A DNA stretch of 64,000 nt from positions 124,001 through 188,000 of the forward strand of contig NZ_JACHBX010000005.1 of assembly GCF_014200505.1 (NCBI RefSeq). Direction: 5' to 3'. Positions 9,428-15,766 of the stretch are shown piece by piece. The position numbers were made by a program, and so were the translations under genes. Positions within the stretch are counted from its first letter, which is position 1; every line of letters begins with the position of its first letter. A model generated the notes under the pieces. That model was not told the DNA's origin, ran no database searches, and worked only from the letters and a program-made list of their open reading frames with translations. Origin of the DNA: Massilia aurea (lineage in GTDB: Bacteria > Pseudomonadota > Gammaproteobacteria > Burkholderiales > Burkholderiaceae_D).

Positions 9428-9460
9428 AGAGTCAAGAAATTTCCCCCAGCTATGTGGCCG

Positions 9461-9562
9461 CTTTGGGTCGGTACCGGCCCGTCGTGATAGTCAGTGCTTT
9501 TTTAAGCGAAGCAGCCTGCTAAGCTGACACAAACGGCCTGTTTCGGCCAAAAGCGGTCCTTC
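9461..9562. repeat. Interspersed repeat, copy A (full length)
   Basis: This runs from CTTTGGGTCGGTACCGG through CAGTGCTTTT, GCCTGCTAAGCTGACAC and TTTCGGCCAAAAGCGGTC. It matches copy F at 11351 over about 100 bp with only a few differences. It lies just after a small ORF and just before the next one. Confidence 0.8.
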
Positions 9563-9610
9563 GTGACAGTCCGTGAATTTCTCGATCCGGCAACCTGCTA
9601 TGCTGGCTGA
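9553..9610. repeat. Interspersed repeat, copy B (partial, fused to copy A)
   Basis: GCGGTCCTTCGTGACAGTC, then AACCTGCTATGCTGGCTG, repeats the middle part of copy A and starts in its tail, so two units are joined head to tail. A shorter remnant (CTTCGTGACAGTC) lies at 9903-9915. Confidence 0.6.
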
Positions 9611-9685
9611 ATGTTCAGATGCGGCTTAAAGCAGCCCATATGGAATCTACAGACAACTTAAATTAACTCAGAGTGAGAAGGCGCC

Positions 9686-9874
9686 ATGAATATAAGCAAG
9701 AACTTTATCACCCAGAGCATCCTTGTTGGATTAGTCATTGCCGTGCTCGTCGTTGCTTATGAATATAATTTTGGTTCAATATCTGGCAATTATTGGATAA
9801 GAGGCATAGGCACAGGAATAATCTGCGGTTTTGCAACAGTCATTTTTTTATCGATGTGGAATAAAAAACGTTGA
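9686..9874 (+). CDS. Small two-span membrane protein, unknown
   Basis: The 62-residue frame has a good ribosome site (GTGAGAAGGCGCC) before ATG 9686 and two hydrophobic segments (SILVGLVIAVLVVAYEY and GIGTGIICGFATVIFL) with a basic C-terminus (WNKKR). The family is not recognised. It lies between repeat copies in the low-GC patch and uses AT-rich codons unlike the flanking chromosome, which suggests recent acquisition. The 329 bp that follow hold only repeat remnants. Confidence 0.55.
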   Translation: MNISKNFITQSILVGLVIAVLVVAYEYNFGSISGNYWIRGIGTGIICGFATVIFLSMWNKKR

Positions 9875-9990
9875 TGAGTATCTGAATATGTTCGGCTCCT
9901 GCCCTTCGTGACAGTCTGCGATTTTTCTGCCCTGGCGACATAAATTCCAGACCAAGAGCTTCGCCCTTCGTCCAGCAAGGTCCGCTTAGA

Positions 9991-10073
9991 GCCGATAGCT
10001 GCCGGTCGAGACAGTGTGTGAATTTTCTAGATCGACGATCCGCTAGACTGATACGAACGGCCGAATTTGACCA
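9991..10073. repeat. Interspersed repeat, copy D (diverged)
   Basis: GCCGATAGCTGCCGGTCGAGACAGT, then CGCTAGACTGATACGAACGGCC, follows the order of the motif blocks in copies A and F but with many substitutions. Confidence 0.5.
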
Positions 10074-10203
10074 AGTCCGGACATTGGTTTTTTGCAATTT
10101 TTCGGTTTTGATAAACCGTCTTTTTCGAGAGTTAGAGCCCGCTATGCTGCGTCCAGCGGCTAGCAATGCGGGTCGATTTTCCCTTTCACTTTCTAGAACT
10201 AAA

Positions 10204-10488
10204 ATGAAAAAATCTACTATTTCAATGGTCATGGTGGCCGTCCTCTCAATCCTAAGCGGCTGCCAAGAAGAAAAGCCGGTCGACGTTGTACAGACGGTGG
10301 ATTGGTACAAAGCCAATAAAGCCGAACGTTTGGAAATGCTCGCCAAGTGCAAAAATAATCCAGGCGAGCTGGCAGCTACGCCGAACTGCATTAATGCAAG
10401 TAGAGCCGCATCCGCAATTACATGGGGTGCAAAAGGCGGCATTCAGGTGGAGCCACTGACAGCCGAGGACCTTAAAAAAAATAGGTGA
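10204..10488 (+). CDS. EexN-family lipoprotein
   Basis: ATG 10204 gives a 94-residue protein with a lipoprotein signal peptide ending in ILSGC (Cys 19), so the longer frame from 10018 is not used. After the lipobox come VDWYKANKAERLEMLAKC and NPGELAATPNCINA: the Trp-Tyr, Arg and two-Cys pattern of EexN-family lipoproteins. EexN of conjugative plasmids takes part in entry exclusion, but many chromosomal relatives are orphans and there is no conjugation gene here. It would sit on the inner or outer membrane facing the periplasm. Confidence 0.7.
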   Translation: MKKSTISMVMVAVLSILSGCQEEKPVDVVQTVDWYKANKAERLEMLAKCKNNPGELAATPNCINASRAASAITWGAKGGIQVEPLTAEDLKKNR

Positions 10489-10626
10489 TTTGAGTATGAC
10501 GAACGCTGCATTAAACAAGCTGCAGATAGGGCGCGTGGAATCGCTATATGATTTGAATGAGCACATTACGACGCTTTCTACCGGTACTTTTTAGCTATAG
10601 CACTGTGATTGCCACGCGGCCGTCCA

Positions 10627-10730
10627 CTTTGGGTCGTACCAGCCAGTCACGGCCACCGCTAAATTTTCAACCGGGCAGCCTGCTATACTGGCTCGACCGG
10701 CCGGACTCGGCCAGAAGCGGAAGTTCGAGC
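10627..10730. repeat. Interspersed repeat, copy E
   Basis: CTTTGGGTCGTACCAGCCAGTC, then GGCAGCCTGCTATACTGGCTCG and ACTCGGCCAGAAGCGGAAGTTCG. Same block order as copies A and F. It lies between the EexN-like gene and the acetyltransferase. Confidence 0.65.
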
Positions 10731-10761
10731 CACAGCATAATTTGTCAAAATAAAGGACGTC

Positions 10762-11334
10762 GTGCAACCTCAGCCGCTCATAACGAACTCAGGCGTGTCT
10801 ATCATCCCCGTTGCGGTCGAACACGCAATTGCCCTCGCGTCATTGGTCGAGAAAAATATCGAGCACCTAGCGGCCTTTCTTCCTGCTGTCTCAAATCTAT
10901 CCTCAGTCGAGGCCGCAAATGATCATCTTTGCTCTGCCTTGGAACGAGCCTCAAAAGGTGATATTTTTGAGTGGCACCTTTTTGTTGAAGGGGCATTATG
11001 CGGATCGATACGTCTCAAGGATATCGACAAAGAGGATCAAAAAGCGAAGATTGGATATTTTATTGATCGGCAATACGCCGGGAGAGGCATAGTCACTTCA
11101 GCGGTGTCTACAGTCCTCGGATTCTGCTTCGGACCACTCAACCTGAACAGGATAGAGCTGCGGTGTGCGATAGGAAATGCGCCTAGCATGCGGGTTGCCG
11201 AGAAATTGGGATTTATGCATGAGGGGACCTTACGACAAGAAGAATGCCTGAACGGTGTTTTCGTGGACCAACACATTTATGCGCTGTTGAAGCACGATTT
11301 CGAACTTTATTCACACTCTTCAATGTCCCGTTAG
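10762..11334 (+). CDS. GNAT N-acetyltransferase, RimJ/RimL type
   Basis: The 190-residue protein starts at GTG 10762 after AAAGGACGTC. It shows the GNAT acetyl-CoA site as YFIDRQYAGRGIVTSAV and the C-terminal RimJ/RimL pattern RIELRCAIGNAPSMRVAEKLGFMHEG. Members acetylate the N-terminal amine of ribosomal proteins or small molecules and antibiotics; the substrate here is unknown. It is flanked on both sides by copies of the local repeat, so it looks like a self-contained transferred unit. Confidence 0.8.
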   Translation: MQPQPLITNSGVSIIPVAVEHAIALASLVEKNIEHLAAFLPAVSNLSSVEAANDHLCSALERASKGDIFEWHLFVEGALCGSIRLKDIDKEDQKAKIGYFIDRQYAGRGIVTSAVSTVLGFCFGPLNLNRIELRCAIGNAPSMRVAEKLGFMHEGTLRQEECLNGVFVDQHIYALLKHDFELYSHSSMSR

Positions 11335-11350
11335 CGTCCTCGTAAGATCT

Positions 11351-11452
11351 GGTTAGGGTCGGTAGCGGCCTGTCGTGACAGTCAGTGCTTTTTCAAGCGA
11401 AGCAACCTGCTAAGCTGACACAAACGGCCTGTTTCGGCCAAAAGCGGTCGTT
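11351..11452. repeat. Interspersed repeat, copy F (full length)
   Basis: GGTTAGGGTCGGTAGCGG, then CAGTGCTTTTTCAAGCGAAG, AACCTGCTAAGCTGACAC and TTTCGGCCAAAAGCGGTCG. It is near-identical to copy A 1.9 kb away. Confidence 0.8.
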
Positions 11453-11587
11453 AGGCAGCACTTACCTACACACTCAACAATTTCGCCAAGTAACCCAATG
11501 TCTGATCAGAAGTTCACTGATAAGTTCGGTGCTATGACTTAAGTCTCGGCAGGAGGCAGGTATGAAACGGAACTTGAAGTCCCCCAC

Positions 11588-11938
11588 ATGGGGTCGTTGA
11601 AATCAACTATTTCCGCTGAAGAGTTCGAGGAAGGCTTGGAAAAAACATCGGCGTTTATAGCTTGGTTGAGCGAGAACGATTCCGAATTTAAGATTTCCTT
11701 GGAGCATGAAATCCAGAACTATGACCTTATCTGGGACGACGTTTGGGACTCAGTCTTAGGTAACGAATGGGTTGATGCAGAGGATGGCTTTCTTGGCGAA
11801 TACCTTCGTTATGAATCTGTCGACTTCCTGCACGGCGCCGTACACATCTGGATCGACACTAGCGGCCTCCACATGGACCACAAGATCAGAGCAACCATTA
11901 GCGACACGATGCAGATTCGATGCTGCGAGCTGATGTGA
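11588..11938 (+). CDS. Acidic hypothetical protein in the accessory patch
   Basis: The 116-residue product is acidic and rich in Trp and aromatic residues (WLSENDSEF, YDLIWDDVWDSVLGNEW), with no signal peptide or membrane segment and no family I recognise. It resembles small immunity-type or SMI1-like proteins only in composition, which is weak evidence. The best ribosome site (GGAGGCAGGT) precedes ATG 11562, which opens a 12-codon frame ending inside this gene's start region, so a short leader peptide or a frameshifted N-terminus is possible. Confidence 0.5.
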   Translation: MGSLKSTISAEEFEEGLEKTSAFIAWLSENDSEFKISLEHEIQNYDLIWDDVWDSVLGNEWVDAEDGFLGEYLRYESVDFLHGAVHIWIDTSGLHMDHKIRATISDTMQIRCCELM

Positions 11939-12202
11939 ACTTGTAGTGCGAGACGTACCCCCGTTTCTATTAGAAAGGTCCGCGCGAAGCTCTGCTATGG
12001 GTCGGAAGCAGCCGGTTCCGGTCCCTGTCTCTGTTGGTGGCGTCACGACGTTGTGAGGTTAGGGACGCAGCGGGCCGCGGCTATTTCGGTATCCCTAAGG
12101 GTCGGTCGCAGGCATTCAGCGAAAATTCGTCGCAGCTATCAGCAAAATCTGGTGGGCGCAGCCCGGCGCCGCAGTACTTTTCGTCGCATCTATTCCAGAA
12201 AG
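11939..12202. other. Intergenic stretch with a repeat remnant
   Basis: I see no gene. Positions 11992-12026 (CTGCTATGGGTCGGAAGCAG) look like a fused remnant of the interspersed repeat. Confidence 0.4.
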
Positions 12203-12358
12203 TCACATCACCTCGTTAGAGTACGTCCGCTTGCGCAGATATGCTACGAGATCATCGGCAAGGAATGCCGAAGCTCGCCCGACCTTGGTGCCTGGCAGTT
12301 TGCCTGCCGCGGCCAGCGATAGCGCGTACTGCCTGTCAATTCGAGAGATTCGGCGCAC
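12203..12358 (-). CDS. Short helix-turn-helix (excisionase/MerR-like) protein or remnant
   Basis: A GTG at 12358 opens a 51-residue minus-strand frame. It contains SRIDRQYALSLAAAGKLP, then GTKVGRASAFLADDLVAYL, which matches the winged-helix pattern of excisionase-type HTH proteins (recognition helix, KLP turn, KVG wing, DLxAYL helix). The first helix is short or missing, so it may be a truncated antitoxin or excisionase. It starts immediately after the stop of the upstream minus-strand membrane protein gene. Confidence 0.4.
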   Translation of the reverse strand: MRRISRIDRQYALSLAAAGKLPGTKVGRASAFLADDLVAYLRKRTYSNEVM

Positions 12359-12359
12359 T

Positions 12360-12860
12360 CTATGATTTCGAATGAAAGTCGCCGCGCGGCCGGCTCAGCT
12401 GGTTCCAGGCAGGTGTTTTACCACCGCGCCGGGGCGGCGCTGGTGGCTGTGGCACATGCATCAACGGATAGATGAAACTGCAATAAAGCAGGACCGTGTG
12501 CACCAGGAAGAACGTGCACAGGTAGACCATCAGCATATTGCTGCCATGCCAGATGACGATACCGCTGGCGCCGAACGGCACCATCAGCAGCAGCGCCGCG
12601 AACGAGCGCAGCATGGCGTCGCGCCCCATGCGGTGGCCCGCCATCGCCACCAGAAAGAACCCGCCCGAGCCCAGCGCCACGCCTACCAGCACGATGTACG
12701 GTTCGAGCCAGTCGGGGATGCCATGCGCTGTCGAGGCCAGCAGCGCAGCCGGCAGCAGGATGGCAAACACGCCGGCCGCCATGCTCAGAAGCCGCAGCAC
12801 GCGCATTTCGCGCCCGCGAAAAACGGGGCGTGCGGTACGCGTGATCGGGATGGGTGTCAT
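12360..12860 (-). CDS. Small four-segment membrane protein, paralogue of 3795-4250
   Basis: ATG 12860 gives 166 residues; a longer start at 12905 adds a low-complexity prefix absent from the paralogue. Four hydrophobic segments are seen (VLRLLSMAAGVFAILLPAAL, YIVLVGVALGSGGFFLVAM, SFAALLLMVPFGASGIVI, MVYLCTFFLVHTVLLYCSF), with the same MAGHxxxR loop as the protein at 3795-4250. The function is unknown. The C-terminus is Pro/Arg-rich. Confidence 0.6.
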   Translation of the reverse strand: MTPIPITRTARPVFRGREMRVLRLLSMAAGVFAILLPAALLASTAHGIPDWLEPYIVLVGVALGSGGFFLVAMAGHRMGRDAMLRSFAALLLMVPFGASGIVIWHGSNMLMVYLCTFFLVHTVLLYCSFIYPLMHVPQPPAPPRRGGKTPAWNQLSRPRGDFHSKS

Positions 12861-12921
12861 GGTGCGAATGATCGGGATGGGGCCGGATGTAACGTCCGGG
12901 CGCACGACGCGGTTGACATGG

Positions 12922-13263
12922 TCAGTGGCCGACGCTTTTTGAAAACAGGTTGATGACCAGCACGCCGGCGATGATCAGGGCCAGGCCGGCGATGGCCGCC
13001 AGATCCAGGCTTTGCTTGAAATACAACCAGCTGACGATCGAAATGAGCACGATGCCCACGCCCGACCAGATCGCGTAGGCGATGCCGGTTGGCAGCACGC
13101 GCAGGCTGAAGGTGAGCAGGTAGAACGACAGGGCGTAGCAGCCGACCGTGATCAGGCTGGGCAGGGGGCGGGTGAAGCTGTCGGAGGCTTTGAGGGCCGT
13201 GGTGCCGATCACTTCGGCAACGATGGCAAATCCGAGATAGAGGTAAGCGAGGTGCAGGGTCAT
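12922..13263 (-). CDS. Small multidrug resistance (SMR) exporter, EmrE/QacE type
   Basis: The 113-residue protein has four transmembrane helices. The essential membrane Glu is in IVAEVIGTTALKAS (Glu17, equivalent to EmrE Glu14) and the conserved Trp is in YAIWSGVGIV. The length matches the 105-115 residues of the family. SMR proteins form antiparallel dimers that exchange protons for quaternary ammonium compounds, guanidinium or similar cations. The frame beginning further upstream runs through the neighbouring gene and is not used. Confidence 0.9.
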   Translation of the reverse strand: MTLHLAYLYLGFAIVAEVIGTTALKASDSFTRPLPSLITVGCYALSFYLLTFSLRVLPTGIAYAIWSGVGIVLISIVSWLYFKQSLDLAAIAGLALIIAGVLVINLFSKSVGH

Positions 13264-13269
13264 GGACAA

Positions 13270-13293
13270 TAAAACGGCCCGTCGCCGGGCCGT
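13270..13293 (-). terminator. Rho-independent terminator of the DUF2147 gene
   Basis: On the minus strand the hairpin ACGGCCCG-GCGA-CGGGCCGT is followed by TTTTATT. It lies between the DUF2147 stop and the SMR start, so it separates the two transcripts. Confidence 0.8.
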
Positions 13294-13301
13294 GGTAATG
13301 A

Positions 13302-13754
13302 TTACTGCTCGCGCTGCCAGGTCTGGGTGCGCCCGAACATCGGCGCGCCGATGTAGCCGCGCACTTCGAGCTTGTTGCCGTTGTCGGCCAGCGTGGCTTT
13401 GCTCTTGTAGGTCTTGCCGGCGGCCGGGTCGAGGATTTCGCCGCCGGTGTAGTCGCCGCCGTCTTTCTTCAGGCCCGACAGGATCGTCATGCCGATGATC
13501 GGCTGGTCCTTGCGCGCGTCGCTGCATTTCCCGCACAGCGGGTTCTGCTCTTCGGATGGCGCGCGGTACAGTTTTTCGATCTTGCCGGTCAGGACGCCGC
13601 CTTCTTCGGTGATCCGCACCAGCGCTTTTGGCTTGCCGGTCTTGTCATCGATGGTTTTCCAGGTGCCGACAGGCGAGGTGGCCTGTGCCCACGCAGCGGC
13701 GGGCAGGGCGAGCATGGTGGCGGCGATCAGGCTTGCTTGAATCAGGTGGCGCAT
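13302..13754 (-). CDS. DUF2147 family secreted protein
   Basis: ATG 13754 gives a 150-residue protein with a Sec signal peptide cleaved after AAAWAQA. The mature part begins SPVGTWKTIDDKTGKPKA and contains NPLCGKCSDARKDQPIIGM and GGEILDPAAGKTYKS, the pattern of DUF2147 proteins (small periplasmic lipocalin-like beta barrels). The exact role is unknown. Two Cys residues in LCGKC could form a disulfide. Confidence 0.85.
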   Translation of the reverse strand: MRHLIQASLIAATMLALPAAAWAQATSPVGTWKTIDDKTGKPKALVRITEEGGVLTGKIEKLYRAPSEEQNPLCGKCSDARKDQPIIGMTILSGLKKDGGDYTGGEILDPAAGKTYKSKATLADNGNKLEVRGYIGAPMFGRTQTWQREQ

Positions 13755-13860
13755 GGTGGTGTCTCCAGTGTTGTTGTAGGTACGGCGCCAGTGTAGCCTA
13801 CCGCTTCGCCCGTGTGACAGGTTGACGCCCGAGGATGTCTTCCAATCGCGCAGCACGCGA

Positions 13861-14055
13861 TCATGGCGCGTTGCGCACGTCTTCCGGTGTGACCTGGTGG
13901 CGTCGTTCGGCCGGGCGGGTGAGCACGCGCAGGCTCACTTCCAGCGGCACGCCGAGCGTTGCCAGTTCGCGCGCCGCAGGGCGGGCCTCGATCGACACGT
14001 CGTGCAGCACGGCGTCGATGAGGAGGGAGGTCTTGTAATCGCTTCGTCGGTCCAT
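13861..14055 (-). CDS. Small hypothetical protein
   Basis: A 64-residue frame, rich in Arg, Glu and Ala (SLLIDAVLHDVSIEARPAARELATLGVPLEVSLRV is its core, described by composition only), with no membrane segment and no recognised family. It fills the gap between the DUF2147 gene and the symporter and has codon use like the chromosome. Confidence 0.4.
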   Translation of the reverse strand: MDRRSDYKTSLLIDAVLHDVSIEARPAARELATLGVPLEVSLRVLTRPAERRHQVTPEDVRNAP

Positions 14056-14287
14056 GGTGGGGTCGTATCATGTCCACCACGCTTTAGATCGTCAGCAATT
14101 GGTGCGCCGATTGGGCACGCCTGCACCAGCAGCGCCCATTTTCCGTCCATCCTGAGCCAGCCCGGCGCATGGCGCCACAGGGCCGAAAAAATGATGTTAA
14201 TTCCCTACGGAATCATGTAACTTGTGCGACGTCACGGCGGCGATATGCCGCCCTTCCTGAACCCCTCAACGCAGGAGTCGCACCCCC

Positions 14288-15766
14288 ATGCTCGACCTGG
14301 TCAACGCAGTCAACGGTATCATCTGGAGCCCCATCATGATCGCCCTGTGCCTCGGGGCGGGCTTGTATTTCTCGATCCGCGGCCGCTTCCTGCAGGTGCG
14401 GCACATCCGCGAGATGCTGCGCCTGATGCGAGAAGGGAAGAGCTCGGAGCAGGGCGTGTCGTCGTTCCAGGCGCTGGCCATGACGCTGGCCGGCCGCGTC
14501 GGCACCGGCAATATCGCGGGCGTGGCAACCGCCATCACGTTCGGCGGCCCCGGCGCCGTGTTCTGGATGTGGGCCGTGGCCTTCCTGGGCGCCAGTTCGG
14601 CCTTCGTCGAATCGACGCTGGGCCAGGTCTACAAGGAGCAGATCGGCAACCAGTACCGCGGCGGCCCGGCGTTCTATATCGAAAAAGGCCTGGGCATGAA
14701 GCGCTACGCCTGGACCTTCGCCATCGCCACGCTGTTCGCCACGGGCCTGTTGCTGCCGGGTGTGCAGGCCAACTCGATCGCCGAAGGCCTCAAGACCGCC
14801 GCCGGCATCGATCCGCTCTATACCGGCATCGGCCTGGCCGTGGTGCTGGCCGCGATCATCTTCGGTGGCGTCAAGCGCATCGCCCATTTCGCCGAGATCG
14901 TGGTGCCATTCATGGCGGCCGCCTACATCCTCGTGGCCGTCGTGGTGGTGGCGATGAACATCGAAGCGCTGCCTGGCGTGCTGCGCCTGATCGTCAGCTC
15001 GGCCTTCGGCCTGGACGCGGGCTTTGGCGCCATGCTCGGCATGGCGATCCAGTGGGGTGTCAAGCGTGGCATCTATTCGAACGAAGCCGGGCAGGGCACT
15101 GGCCCACATGCGTCGTCGGCGGCCGAAGTGAGCCACCCGGCCAAGCAGGGCCTGGTGCAGGGCTTTTCGGTCTACATCGACACGCTGTTCGTGTGTTCGG
15201 CCACCGCCTTCATGCTCCTGGTCACAGGTCAGTACAACGTCGAAAATACTGACGGCACGGCGCGCTTCATCGGCGTGCAGGGCGTGGCGTCGGGCCCGGG
15301 CTATGTGCAGACCGCGCTCGAAAATGTGCTGCCGGGCTTCGGTGCGCTGTTCGTCGCGATCGCGCTGCTGTTCTTCGCGTTCACGACCATCGTCGCCTAC
15401 TACTACATCGCCGAAACCAATATCGCTTACATGGACCGCCATAACCGCCATCCGTGGCTGGGCGTGCTCCTCAAGCTGTGCATCGTCTCGGCCACCATCT
15501 ATGGCGCGGTCAAGACCGCTGACGTAGCCTGGGGCCTGGGCGACATCGGCGTCGGCCTGATGGCCTGGCTGAACATCGTCGCGATCTTCCTGCTGCGCAA
15601 GGACGCCTTCAAGTGCCTGCGCGACTACGAAGCGCAGAAGAAGGCCGGCAAGGAACCCGAGTTCGACCCGGTCGCACTCGGGATCAAGAATGCGCATTAC
15701 TGGGAAGCGCGCGCGAGCGCGCTGAAGGCCAAGCCGGCCAGCGCGCCCGCAGACGTCGCGCGCTAG
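14288..15766 (+). CDS. Alanine/glycine:cation symporter (AGCS family)
   Basis: The 492-residue protein has about eleven membrane helices. It carries the family signatures GRVGTGNIAGVATAI near residue 70 and YSNEAGQGTGPHASSAA near residue 265, which line the substrate and Na+ sites. Transporters of this family take up alanine, glycine or D-alanine together with Na+ or H+. The gene is single and is preceded by CGCAGGAGTC. Its TAG stop shares CTAG with the stop of the facing ABC permease gene. Confidence 0.92.
   Translation: MLDLVNAVNGIIWSPIMIALCLGAGLYFSIRGRFLQVRHIREMLRLMREGKSSEQGVSSFQALAMTLAGRVGTGNIAGVATAITFGGPGAVFWMWAVAFLGASSAFVESTLGQVYKEQIGNQYRGGPAFYIEKGLGMKRYAWTFAIATLFATGLLLPGVQANSIAEGLKTAAGIDPLYTGIGLAVVLAAIIFGGVKRIAHFAEIVVPFMAAAYILVAVVVVAMNIEALPGVLRLIVSSAFGLDAGFGAMLGMAIQWGVKRGIYSNEAGQGTGPHASSAAEVSHPAKQGLVQGFSVYIDTLFVCSATAFMLLVTGQYNVENTDGTARFIGVQGVASGPGYVQTALENVLPGFGALFVAIALLFFAFTTIVAYYYIAETNIAYMDRHNRHPWLGVLLKLCIVSATIYGAVKTADVAWGLGDIGVGLMAWLNIVAIFLLRKDAFKCLRDYEAQKKAGKEPEFDPVALGIKNAHYWEARASALKAKPASAPADVAR

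Noticed and set aside
12034..12322. Two overlapping Arg/Ser-rich plus-strand frames
   Set aside because: No ribosome site and random-looking translation; the opposite strand carries the HTH microgene.
8954..12360. Integron gene-cassette array
   Set aside because: The repeats do not show paired RYYYAAC/GTTRRRY core sites with an imperfect palindrome between them, and no integron integrase is in the window.
15763..15766. Two convergent stop codons sharing CTAG
   Set aside because: Real and neat, but such overlaps are common in compact genomes and need no special explanation.
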